From a virus: a stretch of DNA of 42,295 nt. Below, in pieces: positions 1 to 7,342 of this stretch. A program made the position numbers and the translations under genes. The stretch covers positions 1 to 42,295 of the IMG/VR virus record IMGVR_UViG_3300032214_000550; one strand, written 5' to 3'. Below the pieces are notes generated by a model that was given only the letters and a program-made list of their open reading frames with translations, did no database searches and had not been told where the DNA came from. Every line of letters starts with the position of its first letter. Positions within the stretch are counted from its first letter, which is position 1.

Positions 1-928
1 AAGCCTTCATCGCACGGAAAACACGATAGGTGCTGGTGGTCGCCTCGCGCGCCGGGCTGTTGCGGGTTTGCGACAAGTAGCTGAAACCAGAGCCGTCCTC
101 GAACTGGCCGATCTCTGCCCCTGCCATTGCTTGCATGATCTTGGCGCGGCAGGTCTTCTCGACCTCTTCCCACTCCTTGATCATGTTCTTGGCAACCTCC
201 ATCTGGGACGCAGATTCTTTCAGCTCCTCGGGCAGCTTGACACTGACCCCAGTGTCTCGTTGCATGCCTTCTAGAAGCTCTAGGCCCTTGCTGGCATCAG
301 CTTGCGGTGCAATGCCACGCAAGATGTTGTTGTTCCAGAAGTCTTCGAGCTTGGCCCATGCCCACTCTTCCCACTGCTTGTTGCGTGCCAGCTTGAATGT
401 CTTGATCCCGGGCGGGATCAGGGCCGACACGATGCATCCCTTGGTGGTGTCGAACATGGATGCATAGAGCATCGCCTGTGTCATCGGGCCGGTGGGGCAG
501 TCTGCCTGTTCCCAGGGCTCGTGATACACAGGTGCCTTGGTCTCGATGATCATGGTCTCCATCTGGTCAAAGCCCAGCGCGTCCGGTGTTCCAACAATGA
601 AGCTGTGCTTCGCATGCTGGTACATTGACTTGTTGGGACTAATGATCAGCTCGGGCATGCGCTTGCGAATCATCTCCAGGTGCAGGGGCTCTGTGATCGT
701 GCCCCATTCCAGGATCTCTTCGTTGCCTACCTTCTTGTCGGCAGTTTGTTTGCCAAGCAGCTCATCTGTGATGCGCACATACTCGGTGAACGGACTGCCG
801 TACACGCCCTGCTTGCCCGGGTACAGGATCGAGGACGCGGTGCTGATGTTGATCTTCCCGCGCCGTGCCTCGTGCCACTCTGGTGATCCGTGCAGGATCT
901 CGGTTCTGATGGCATCGTGGGTTCTCAC
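1..928 (-). CDS. YqaJ-type viral recombinase exonuclease, 3' end cut by window
   Basis: This gene encodes an alkaline-exonuclease-like enzyme of the YqaJ/lambda-exo family, which resects double-stranded DNA ends to feed single-strand annealing. Reading from a GTG at 926-928, residues 15-30 hold the family's SPEWHEARRG...TAS start. Residues 68-80 match the VGNEE...WGTITEP block. The PD-(D/E)xK core is visible as GTPDA (D116) and ETK (E129, K131), followed by a Gln-rich helix region near 150. The GTG overlaps the TGA of the Rad52-like gene as GTGA (925-928), so translation is probably coupled and the two form one recombination operon. About 309 codons are present and no stop is reached, so the C-terminus lies outside the window. 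The family call is from motifs only. Confidence 0.85.
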   Translation of the reverse strand, partial: MRTHDAIRTEILHGSPEWHEARRGKINISTASSILYPGKQGVYGSPFTEYVRITDELLGKQTADKKVGNEEILEWGTITEPLHLEMIRKRMPELIISPNKSMYQHAKHSFIVGTPDALGFDQMETMIIETKAPVYHEPWEQADCPTGPMTQAMLYASMFDTTKGCIVSALIPPGIKTFKLARNKQWEEWAWAKLEDFWNNNILRGIAPQADASKGLELLEGMQRDTGVSVKLPEELKESASQMEVAKNMIKEWEEVEKTCRAKIMQAMAGAEIGQFEDGSGFSYLSQTRNSPAREATTSTYRVFRAMKA

Positions 929-1758
929 GCGACCACCCCTGTGGCATGGGCAGCGATCAGGATTTGCTGCTCGGTCGGGGTCGGCTGCTTGCCCTCGCCA
1001 GTGCTCTTGCGGATGCTGTTGATCATCCACTTCAAGTACCCAGCGCCCTCGGGCATGCCAGTGATTTGGCCAAGGTTCTGGTTGCGGTACTTGCCGAACG
1101 GAAGGACCGTTTGCATGGCCACATGCTCGTCATACGGGATGCTGAGAGTGATCCCGTACAGGCTCTCCATCTGGGGCAATGTCTTGGGCTCGTCCAACAT
1201 CCCAGACGAGTCGGGGCCTGTGCCCCATTCATCAGGGTTGACCTCGCGCTGGACCGGGGCCGGGGCGCGATACGCCGGGGCCGCAGGGCCTGCATAGGTC
1301 TGGCGCTCTTGAGACGCAGGCTGTGCAGAACGCTCGCTCTTGGACCACAGCTCAAGGGCCACACCAAAGCGCATGGCTGCGTTGCGTAGTGCATCGCCGA
1401 TCAGCTGCTTCTCTGCATCGAACGCGCCTGCATCAACACTGCCATAGCCCATGCGCGTGACACCGCACACGGTCAATCGGATCCATAAGCCAACCGGCTT
1501 GCCGTCCTTGCTGCGCTCGAACTCGGGAACGCCCTCGTGCCAGCGGCACGGTTGCCAGTTCCACTCGGGGTCGATGTCGAGCAGGCGCTCGGTGATGTCG
1601 GCATGGCCAACATAGCTCAGCATGGCACCGCCCTTGGGCTTGTGGCTGATCTTCTCGGGCGGGAACGGGGCACGAAGCGCGTTCAGCGCGGCGATCCGCT
1701 CGGCACGAAGCTGTTGTTCTGTCTGGCTGTACATCTTGTCTGTCTGGTCAATGCTCAT
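925..1758 (-). CDS. Rad52-like single-strand annealing protein with C-terminal DUF3820-like domain
   Basis: The 277-residue product resembles phage Rad52/22-type annealing proteins. Residues about 30-130 contain LSYVGHADITERLLDIDP, a GLWIRLTVCG strand, then GYGSVD and IGDALRNAAMRFGVALELWSK, the usual signature of this group. A Pro/Ala/Gln-rich linker follows. The last 70 residues contain LPFGKYRNQNLGQI and GYLKWMI, which fit the small DUF3820 fold often attached to exonuclease-related proteins. I chose the ATG at 1758, with AGGGA 12-16 nt upstream; an in-frame TTG at 1794 would add 12 residues and overlap the divergent promoter. The gene is followed by the exonuclease with a 4-nt overlap, the usual exonuclease-annealase pairing. 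The fusion is inferred from motifs. Confidence 0.8.
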   Translation of the reverse strand: MSIDQTDKMYSQTEQQLRAERIAALNALRAPFPPEKISHKPKGGAMLSYVGHADITERLLDIDPEWNWQPCRWHEGVPEFERSKDGKPVGLWIRLTVCGVTRMGYGSVDAGAFDAEKQLIGDALRNAAMRFGVALELWSKSERSAQPASQERQTYAGPAAPAYRAPAPVQREVNPDEWGTGPDSSGMLDEPKTLPQMESLYGITLSIPYDEHVAMQTVLPFGKYRNQNLGQITGMPEGAGYLKWMINSIRKSTGEGKQPTPTEQQILIAAHATGVVA

Positions 1759-1759
1759 T

Positions 1760-1788
1760 TTGCTAACATGTCCCTGTCTTGTTATAAG
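1760..1788 (+). promoter_or_regulatory. sigma70-type promoter for the zinc-finger gene
   Basis: TTGCTA (1760-1765), a 17-bp spacer and TATAAG (1783-1788) preceded by TGT, making an extended -10. Transcription would start near 1795 and read into the gene at 1827. It overlaps the start of the divergent recombination gene, so the two directions may compete for polymerase. The call rests on sequence match only. Confidence 0.5.
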
Positions 1789-1826
1789 AACCAACGCCCA
1801 CTGCGGTGCGATGGGAGGACGAAGCT

Positions 1827-2342
1827 ATGACAGCAGCGCGACTAGATCAAGAGCTTTCCACAGAACTTCTTATGTACCTAGTGGTTTGCTCTATCCCGGG
1901 GTGCGGTAACAAAAGTTACAGGTACCGTGTTGCTAGGTGGTACTACAAGCCACTGTGCTCGCACCACTACAACCGGCTCATGCGCAACGGGCACCCGGTG
2001 TTCGGGGCCAAGGAGCACGACTACACCTACCATGCTGATTCAAGTGCCATGGACCACTGGAAGAAGCTCAGCTCATGGACACGCAAGCATGGCTACAGGT
2101 TTCAGGCCCGTAGTTGCACAGGCTTGGCCAAGCAATGCAGGTCCCGTTGGGTGTGTGTCCCCTACTCTGCAACAGGTCCTAGATCAGGATCATCCAAGCA
2201 GCTGTACACAACCCGTGTTTTGGACAGTTGGATTCATCGAGGCTGGGTTACAATGGATCAGCCAAGGCCTGGGGTCCGTCTTTTTGTCGTGAGCCAATCG
2301 GTCTTCAGGGGCAAGAAGCTAGCTGGTGGCAAGGACAAATGA
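1827..2342 (+). CDS. small zinc-finger protein of unknown role
   Basis: The 171-residue product has an N-terminal zinc-binding cluster of the kind common in small phage DNA-associated proteins and in front of some HNH endonucleases: C21 and C26 (CSIPGC), then C44 and H47 (CSHHYNR), followed by a basic stretch. I see no complete HNH motif after it. The C-terminal half is Trp-, Arg- and Lys-rich and unrecognised. The ATG at 1827 is chosen because GGGAGG (1813-1818) lies 8 nt upstream; an earlier ATG at 1811 would start inside that Shine-Dalgarno sequence. The stop overlaps a short downstream ATG as ATGA. DNA or RNA binding is inferred from the cluster; no catalytic function is claimed. Confidence 0.7.
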   Translation: MTAARLDQELSTELLMYLVVCSIPGCGNKSYRYRVARWYYKPLCSHHYNRLMRNGHPVFGAKEHDYTYHADSSAMDHWKKLSSWTRKHGYRFQARSCTGLAKQCRSRWVCVPYSATGPRSGSSKQLYTTRVLDSWIHRGWVTMDQPRPGVRLFVVSQSVFRGKKLAGGKDK

Positions 2343-2398
2343 TCATCAAGTATCAAATCACACAGGCCCGAATTCAGGCTGCTCAGATCTCAGGCTGA
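2339..2398 (+). CDS. possible 19-residue leader peptide
   Basis: An ATG overlapping the stop of the zinc-finger gene (ATGA, 2339-2342) opens a 19-codon frame ending at TGA 2396-2398, five bases before the start codons of the next gene. AAGGA lies only 3 nt upstream, which is tight. It may be a coupling peptide that carries ribosomes from the upstream gene to the next, or chance. No homology can be judged at this length. Confidence 0.25.
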   Translation: MIIKYQITQARIQAAQISG

Positions 2399-2403
2399 GT
2401 GTG

Positions 2404-2853
2404 ATGCTTGTGTGGTCTGTTCTTGTTGACGACACATGGGTGTGGGAGTCTGAGTTGAGCAATGTAATCCGTGGAGAGTTCGTAGAGGGCCAGAACTTCA
2501 AGATCATGGCCCGGGTCTCGTGGCTGACCAACTCGCTGATTGTGCCTGCTGATGTGGGCTCATGCAGCCTTGCTGTGTTTGATCTCAGCTCGTCCGACCC
2601 CACGGCTGCGATTTATACCTCGAATATCTCAACTCCCATCATTGCCCTGACCTCTACCTCTGGCTGGACAGTGGACGGGACAGGCTACAACTTCTCGTAT
2701 GTGGTTGTGGACGGAACCATCTTTCCGAACAGCTCGGCTGTTGGTGGCCACCGCTATCGCTTTGAATTTGCCGTTCCTGCAAGCTCAGGGACCAATGGCA
2801 CGGCCTACATCATTGCCGAGATGACCTGCCTGGCAAGCCGCAACTTGTCATAG
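2404..2853 (+). CDS. beta-rich protein of unknown function
   Basis: I do not recognise this 149-residue protein. It is rich in Ser, Thr, Val and aromatic residues in alternating patterns that suggest a beta-sandwich, with an FKIMARVSW strand, a VDGTGYNFSYVVVDGTIF segment and a C-terminal YRFEFAVPAS strand. That is the look of a virion decoration or Ig-like accessory domain, but it sits among early genes. The start is uncertain: ATG 2404 is preferred with AGG nine bases upstream. A GTG at 2401 is in frame, and a GTG at 2326 would add 26 residues overlapping the previous gene. The final 6 nt overlap the end of a convergent minus-strand gene. Confidence 0.55.
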   Translation: MLVWSVLVDDTWVWESELSNVIRGEFVEGQNFKIMARVSWLTNSLIVPADVGSCSLAVFDLSSSDPTAAIYTSNISTPIIALTSTSGWTVDGTGYNFSYVVVDGTIFPNSSAVGGHRYRFEFAVPASSGTNGTAYIIAEMTCLASRNLS

Positions 2854-3129
2854 TTGACTGTCTTCATCCAATGACCCAGGTGGACAAGGAATCTCTGTAA
2901 GCATGTGCAGCTTTCTCCACAATGGATCGTGGTACGGGTGCAGGACACAGCTAACCCGACACAAGACGAATGGCCCGTCTTGGCGATACTCCATGGCGAA
3001 CCCTTGGCAAACAGACTCGGGGTGGCTCAGCTTTTTCTTGCGAATGTAGGTAAAGAACCTAGGGCTCGTCTGTGTCTTCTGTTGGCTGCTCTGGCAGCTG
3101 CTCTGTTTGTTCTGATTCTGCTCGGCCAT
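2848..3129 (-). CDS. small unknown protein, second gene of a minus-strand pair
   Basis: A 93-residue frame begins at an ATG (3127-3129) inside the 3' end of the upstream minus-strand gene and overlaps it by 71 nt in another frame. The first 25 residues are Gln/Ser-rich. The rest looks like an ordinary folded domain, with RFFTYIRKKK, VLCRVSC and LHPYHDPLWRKLHML segments and four cysteines. Codon use in the non-overlapping part resembles neighbouring genes. There is no good Shine-Dalgarno sequence, so translation may depend on the upstream gene. I do not recognise the family, and a start inside the Gln-rich part is possible. Confidence 0.45.
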   Translation of the reverse strand: MAEQNQNKQSSCQSSQQKTQTSPRFFTYIRKKKLSHPESVCQGFAMEYRQDGPFVLCRVSCVLHPYHDPLWRKLHMLTEIPCPPGSLDEDSQL

Positions 3130-3598
3130 ATCCCGGACCTGTTTCCAGCTTGTCGATGCCCATGATCTGAGACTCGCGCGTCTTCCTAGATCCAAGTGGT
3201 GGTGCATCTTCTGGTGGAACACCGAGCTTGATGTAGTAGCTCAGCTCGTATTGCAGTCTCTCTAGCCTGTCCAGTGCCCCGTTCCAATCGTTTTCGTTGG
3301 AGCCTGATGCAAGGTCCCTGCGGCACGCTGCAACAGCACGGGCCATGACCATCCTGATCATCGCAGCGTCTTCGACATCGTCCCTTGCCTCATTGTAGGC
3401 AATGCGCCGTGCGTGCTCCATCTCGCTCAGGTACGAGCTGTCTAGTGCTGCTTGAACGCCCTTGTAATACGCTGCCCGGACCAGTGGATGGATCTTCGAT
3501 CCCGGGCCAATGCTTGTATCTACCCAGCGTTGAAATCTAATAGCAACTCTAAGAGAGAAGGCGTACTGCGATCTGCTTCTCTTCCTGTTGCTAGGCAT
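3059..3598 (-). CDS. unknown helical protein with acidic tail
   Basis: A 179-residue protein I cannot assign. It begins with a basic segment (MPSNRKRSRS), continues with mostly helical sequence rich in Ala, Arg and Glu (residues about 40-135), and ends in a Glu/Gln/Pro-rich, probably disordered tail. No enzyme motif is visible. It lacks a clear Shine-Dalgarno sequence. Three CAGTTGACTG sites lie 47-90 bp upstream of its start, in the place expected for an operator, so it is the most likely target of whatever binds them. It is transcribed away from the repeat-rich intergenic region and opposite to the MoxR operon. Confidence 0.6.
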   Translation of the reverse strand: MPSNRKRSRSQYAFSLRVAIRFQRWVDTSIGPGSKIHPLVRAAYYKGVQAALDSSYLSEMEHARRIAYNEARDDVEDAAMIRMVMARAVAACRRDLASGSNENDWNGALDRLERLQYELSYYIKLGVPPEDAPPLGSRKTRESQIMGIDKLETGPGYGRAESEQTEQLPEQPTEDTDEP

Positions 3599-3644
3599 GT
3601 GCTTAGGCTGATTACTACCATAAGGAAAAGTCTTTTGCCATGGC

Positions 3645-3693
3645 CAGTTGACTGCCTTCAGTTGACTGTTTGTAGCTCAGTTGACTGTTTTCA
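3645..3693 (+). repeat. three operator-like CAGTTGACTG repeats
   Basis: CAGTTGACTG occurs at 3645-3654, 3659-3668 and 3678-3687. Two copies extend into similar CTTCA or TTTTCA tails. A fourth copy, TAGTTGACTGTCTTCA, lies at 2851-2866 at the far end of the two minus-strand genes. The core is nearly its own reverse complement, as expected for a dimeric repressor site. Confidence 0.6.
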
Positions 3694-3760
3694 GGCGGCT
3701 CGAGGGTCGAGGCCGCGCTGGCGCGCGCACACACGCGCACGCGCGCACGCACACGAGGGC

Positions 3761-3980
3761 GTGCGTAGGAAAAAGTCCTACGAACAAGTGCGTAGGAAAG
3801 ATTCCTAGGACGAATTCCTACGAACAAGTGCGTAGAGCCAAAGTCTCGGTAGGCGTAGGAAAAAGTCGTACACCGAGTAGGCAAAGTTCCTACGAACAAG
3901 TGCGAACAGCCTTTGTCTTGGTCGGTGTAGGAAAAGATCTATCACCGGCCTAGGCCGCAGCCCTACGAACAGCGTAGGCC
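3761..3980. repeat. palindromic CGTAGG/CCTACG repeat array, left copy
   Basis: Repeated units pair CGTAGGA with TCCTACG around short spacers. CGTAGGA and TCCTACG frame five bases at 3764-3782. CGTAGGAA and TTCCTACG frame longer spacers further on. The phrase CCTACGAACAAGTGCG recurs. A third related core, GCGTAGGAAAAAGTCGTA, starts at 3853. Spacing is irregular, so this is not CRISPR. The first unit, GTGCGTAGGAAAAAGTCCTA (3761-3780), is repeated exactly at 8580-8599. Confidence 0.8.
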
Positions 3981-4135
3981 AAACTCCTTCGGCGGCTGAA
4001 ACGCAATAGGAGCGCGTTTGCGCGCACTTGGGGGGTGACAGGTACCCTAGGACCTAAAAACATTTTGCGCGCTTCGTGTATGAAGCGCACCGAACAAATG
4101 CAGAACCCAAAAGAACCGAAAAGCGCGCGGAGCCA

Positions 4136-4163
4136 TTGACGCTCGGGGCGCTCGCGGTATAAT
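4136..4163 (+). promoter_or_regulatory. near-consensus sigma70 promoter for the MoxR-VWA operon
   Basis: TTGACG (4136-4141), a 16-bp spacer and a perfect TATAAT (4158-4163). Transcription would start near 4170 and give a leader of about 60 nt containing tandem GACA units before the ATG at 4231. This is the strongest promoter match in the window and suggests early, host-polymerase-driven expression. Confidence 0.75.
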
Positions 4164-4230
4164 CAGAGAATGCGCGCGGCGTGCACTTCGCACTCCGGCG
4201 CTGGACAGACAGACAGGACAGGACAGACAT

Positions 4231-5268
4231 ATGGCAACCTCGACTACAGCGTCCGGCATGGGCGCGCTCGACTCTTACTTCCGCACCTTGGCAACCGAGC
4301 AGGCCGAGCAGGTCATGCGCGCATCCAAGGGCGGCACCGCAGACCGCGCGAGCGTGCGCGCCGAGGTCGATGCGCTGGCCGCTGAGATGAAGGCGGCATT
4401 GCTGAGCGGTGCGGCTCTCGGTCATGCGCGCCCGACTCCGGTCTTGGTCTCTGGCTCGTTCGTGATGACCAGCAGCGCCAAGGCTCTCCAGCAGCGGCTT
4501 GGCGTTGCAGGGAAGGCCGGCAAGCTCGCGGTGCTCATGAGCGGGCCGTCCGGCTCGGGCAAGACCTATGTGGCCGAGCAGGTGCTCGCGGCTGCGGGCC
4601 GCACGGTATACAGCGCTGAGATCTCGGACAGCACCACGCTCTCGGACTTGCTCGTGCGCCCGACAGTGACAGGCCCCAGCGCGCTGGGTTGGTCGGAGGG
4701 TCCGGCACTGCGCGCAGCGCGTGAGGGCGCGGCGCTCATCCTCGACGAGTTCGATCTTGCCTCCCCTCGTCTCATGGGCGGGCTTCACTCGTTGCTCGAC
4801 ACGGGGCGTGTGCGCCTGCTCTCGGGCGAGGTCGTGCAGGCGGCGCGTGGCTTTGTGTGCATCCTGACCTGCAACGGCCTGCGCGCGAGCAAGGGCCGCT
4901 ACTCGACGCACCAGATCAGCACGGCGCTGTCCAATCGCTGCATCTTCTTGGCCTGCGACTACCTGAGCGCCGAAGACGAGATCGCGATCCTGTCCAAGTA
5001 CGGGACCGATGCACAGGCGCGCATTGTGCGCGGCGATCTGGAGGCACTGCGCGTGATGTTCGAGGGCGGCACGCTCCAGCACGCCCCGAGCCCGCGCATG
5101 GGCGCGGCAGTGGTCGCGGCACTGGCCGCCGGCATGAACCGCGCAGAGGCGTGGGCGCTGGCGCTCTTGGACGGTCTCGACAAGGCCGCAGCGGCAGAGG
5201 CTGCGCGCGCACTGGCACGCGCCGAGGAACTGCGCCGTGCCGGCGGTGCTCAGGAGGTGACGCTGTGA
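4231..5268 (+). CDS. MoxR/CobS-type AAA ATPase
   Basis: The 345-residue protein is a MoxR-class AAA+ ATPase, a chaperone-like motor that normally works with a VWA protein. Visible elements are Walker A GPSGSGKT (105-112), Walker B LILDEFD (169-175), a sensor-1-like ILTCNG (211-216) and an arginine-finger candidate R236 in ALSNRC. Residues 1-95 form a helical, Ala-rich N-terminal part, and the C-terminal 60 residues are helical. Phage copies are often labelled CobS, but no cobalt-insertion partner is visible and that label should not be taken literally. The ATG at 4231 follows a GACA-rich leader with only a weak Shine-Dalgarno match. The stop overlaps the GTG of the VWA gene as GTGA, a strong sign that the two products act together. 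Confidence 0.85.
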   Translation: MATSTTASGMGALDSYFRTLATEQAEQVMRASKGGTADRASVRAEVDALAAEMKAALLSGAALGHARPTPVLVSGSFVMTSSAKALQQRLGVAGKAGKLAVLMSGPSGSGKTYVAEQVLAAAGRTVYSAEISDSTTLSDLLVRPTVTGPSALGWSEGPALRAAREGAALILDEFDLASPRLMGGLHSLLDTGRVRLLSGEVVQAARGFVCILTCNGLRASKGRYSTHQISTALSNRCIFLACDYLSAEDEIAILSKYGTDAQARIVRGDLEALRVMFEGGTLQHAPSPRMGAAVVAALAAGMNRAEAWALALLDGLDKAAAAEAARALARAEELRRAGGAQEVTL

Positions 5269-6668
5269 GCTGGTTCTATGATCTAGAGCCCGAGGTGGGC
5301 AGCATCGCGCGCATTCACCAGCGTCTGCTGGAGGTCATGGCACCGCGCGCCGTGGACCGACTCATTCGTGAGTCGGGGAAGGCCTACACCGCTCCGGTCT
5401 TGGCAGAGCGTAATCGTGCAGCGCGCGCGGCGCGCGGTGAGGTCTTGACCCGCCCGCTCTGGGACGGCAAGGACCTCGACGCGCGCGGTGTTCGGCGTGT
5501 TCGCGAGAGGGTCGCGAACCAGCGCACGGTGCTGCTGCAAGAGGCCGCGCGCAACGGCGGCTCTAGGGCGCACGAACTGGTTGGGGACTTGACAGTCGGT
5601 GACTTGGCCGATCTGGCGGTGTATCACTGGGCCGATGCACACTTCCGCGCAAGGGCAAAGGCGAGCGGGCAGCGCGTCAATTCCAAGAAGCTCAGCGAGT
5701 ACGGCACGCGCGCGGTGCTGGCTGTGTCGAGCGGTCTGGGCAAGGCTGCGATCTTCGAGGCCTTGGCGAGCTTTTACCATGGTCGACAATCGGAGAGCGG
5801 CGAGGGCGGCGTAGAGGTCGTGGAGAACGACATCGAGAAGGATCGCGACCGGCGCGGTGAGCCCGAGGGGCGCGGCAAGTCGGGCGAGAAGGTCAACCCC
5901 GACTCCTCAGCAGGTCGCGGCACCGGCGAGATCTGGAACTACACCCGTTGCCCCAAGGGCACCGAGGCGCGCGCGGTCCGGTCGCGCGGCAAGGTGAGCC
6001 TAGAGCAGCTGGCCCAAGAGCTGGCCGATGCACTCCGCCCGCGCATCGTGCCGGACGACACCGGCGAGAGCCTGCGCGCACCGGCAGATGTTGCAGCATG
6101 GGCCTGTGGCATCGAGCCTACACCGTTCGGCGAGAGTGTCGCAGCACTGGCCAGTCCGGTGGAGTTGATGGTGTTTGTGGATGCATCGAGCAGCACCAGC
6201 GCCAACGCTGCGCACGATGCACAGCACAAGGTTGCGACCGAGATTGTGAAGGCCTGCCGCGCGGCGGGGCATCTCGTCGCGGTCGCGCCGTGGGGTAACT
6301 GGAGCGGCAGTCTGGAATCGCGTGAGGCGCTGGGCTGGAGCGAGCCCTTGCCCGAGGTGGGCATCGGCTGGTATCCGAATTGTGGCACGGACCCGAATGA
6401 CGCCATGGAGGCGGTGCGACAGCTGCGCGCAACCAGCCCGAGCGCAGGCCGTGCGCGCGGTGTCGCGCTGATCCTGACAGACGGCGATATGTCGCTGCCG
6501 GAAGAGTACCCGCGCGGTGTCACTTGTGCGCTGTGGGCACTGGGGTCCAGCGCGCAGATTCCGGCCGGCTGGCAAGGCCCGTCGATGATGTCGCGGAACC
6601 TCGACACGGTCGGTGTGGATCTGGCAGCCAGCGACCTGGTGCGGTTCCTCAGTGGTCTAGGCGGTTAG
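5265..6668 (+). CDS. VWA-domain (CobT-like) partner of the MoxR ATPase
   Basis: The 467-residue product has a C-terminal von Willebrand A domain (about 298-467) with a complete metal-ion-dependent adhesion site: DASSS (306-310), the threonine of GTDPNDA (about 375) and TDGD (405-408). Residues 1-175 are helical and basic. A charged, Glu/Arg/Gly-rich linker covers about 175-225, as in CobT-like proteins. It starts at a GTG inside the preceding stop, and AGGAGGTGA (5252-5260) supplies a very strong Shine-Dalgarno sequence seven bases after its GGAGG core. MoxR ATPases and VWA proteins are known to form remodelling complexes, so a joint role on a target protein or complex is inferred. The substrate is unknown. 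Confidence 0.8.
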   Translation: MSWFYDLEPEVGSIARIHQRLLEVMAPRAVDRLIRESGKAYTAPVLAERNRAARAARGEVLTRPLWDGKDLDARGVRRVRERVANQRTVLLQEAARNGGSRAHELVGDLTVGDLADLAVYHWADAHFRARAKASGQRVNSKKLSEYGTRAVLAVSSGLGKAAIFEALASFYHGRQSESGEGGVEVVENDIEKDRDRRGEPEGRGKSGEKVNPDSSAGRGTGEIWNYTRCPKGTEARAVRSRGKVSLEQLAQELADALRPRIVPDDTGESLRAPADVAAWACGIEPTPFGESVAALASPVELMVFVDASSSTSANAAHDAQHKVATEIVKACRAAGHLVAVAPWGNWSGSLESREALGWSEPLPEVGIGWYPNCGTDPNDAMEAVRQLRATSPSAGRARGVALILTDGDMSLPEEYPRGVTCALWALGSSAQIPAGWQGPSMMSRNLDTVGVDLAASDLVRFLSGLGG

Positions 6669-6769
6669 GCCGAGAGCGGCGCGCGGTGCAGGTGGTGCCG
6701 TGCGCGTCCGACAATCCAGCCCTGTACTCGGACGGGGCAACACTGACAAGTAAACCAGACGGACAGATC

Positions 6770-7342
6770 ATGCAGTTCGACAAGAACAACCCACCCGCTG
6801 CTGTGCGGGAGCTCTCTCTACATGCCAAGGACCTTGGCCAAACCATCGAGCGTATTGCACGGCGTGCGCTCCGGCGCGCGGTCCAGCACGGCGACCACAC
6901 CGAGGCCGAGATTGACGAGGCCGATGCCGCAGAGCTGACCACCGCACTCAATCGGTGCCCGAGCTGGGCGGTGACTGAATGCAGGGTGCAGCAGCCCGAG
7001 CTGGCCAACATCCAGCCGGACGAGATCCTGAACTATGCCAAGGTGTGCAGTGCCACAAGCACGGCTTACACGGCGGGGATCATCGCGGGCGCGTGGATCA
7101 TGCTCGAAGCCGAAGAGCGGGCCGGCAAGGAGAGCAAGCACCAGCTGGCGCAGTTGATGCAATCCATCCTCGTGGGCTCAGCGTTCGAGATGGCGGGGCG
7201 CGCGCTGCGCGTGCGCGCATTGTCCGAGGATGCTGCAACAGAGGCGGCGATGGAGGCTGCGCAGCGCGCGGTGGAGCAGTCCAAGGACGAGCTTTGGGTG
7301 TACGAGGCGATGCAAGAGCAAGAGAAGGGCGGTGCACAATGA
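6770..7342 (+). CDS. unknown helical protein in the MoxR-VWA operon
   Basis: This 190-residue protein is not recognised. It is almost entirely helical and Ala/Glu-rich, with an early RIARRALRRA basic helix (about 26-40), a TAGIIAGAWIMLEA segment near the middle and a C-terminal QRAVEQSKDELWVYEAMQEQ helix. The ATG at 6770 is the first plausible start; reading further upstream gives Arg/Gly-rich sequence overlapping the VWA gene in another frame. A 101-bp gap precedes it, with a GTCCGA/TCGGAC inverted repeat (6706-6733). Its stop overlaps the next ATG as ATGA, so it belongs to the same transcript. Base use is as GC-rich as the ATPase genes. Confidence 0.65.
   Translation: MQFDKNNPPAAVRELSLHAKDLGQTIERIARRALRRAVQHGDHTEAEIDEADAAELTTALNRCPSWAVTECRVQQPELANIQPDEILNYAKVCSATSTAYTAGIIAGAWIMLEAEERAGKESKHQLAQLMQSILVGSAFEMAGRALRVRALSEDAATEAAMEAAQRAVEQSKDELWVYEAMQEQEKGGAQ

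Larger units (their letters stand above)
3599..4230. other. long divergent non-coding region with repeats and promoter
   Basis: About 630 bp lie between the start of a minus-strand gene and the MoxR gene without a convincing coding frame. In order it holds three CAGTTGACTG sites, a 34-bp perfectly alternating purine-pyrimidine tract (3721-3754, Z-DNA-prone), palindromic CGTAGG/CCTACG repeats (3761-3980), the 12-bp palindrome CGGCCTAGGCCG (3946-3957), a GCGCTTC/GAAGCGC hairpin (4069-4088) and a near-consensus promoter. This density of symmetry suits a replication origin or control region, but no function is proven. Confidence 0.6.

Noticed and set aside
3761-3980. CRISPR array
   Set aside because: Units are short and palindromic, spacing is irregular, the intervening DNA is itself made of repeat fragments, and no cas gene is present.
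4054-5082. A 342-codon minus-strand frame opposite the MoxR gene
   Set aside because: The plus-strand frame has unmistakable Walker motifs. The opposite frame is Arg/His/Ala-rich, typical of a shadow in GC-rich DNA.
4231-6668. Genuine cobaltochelatase CobS/CobT pair
   Set aside because: The domains match MoxR and VWA generally, but there is no CobN-like subunit or cobalamin gene, so a metabolic role is unsupported.
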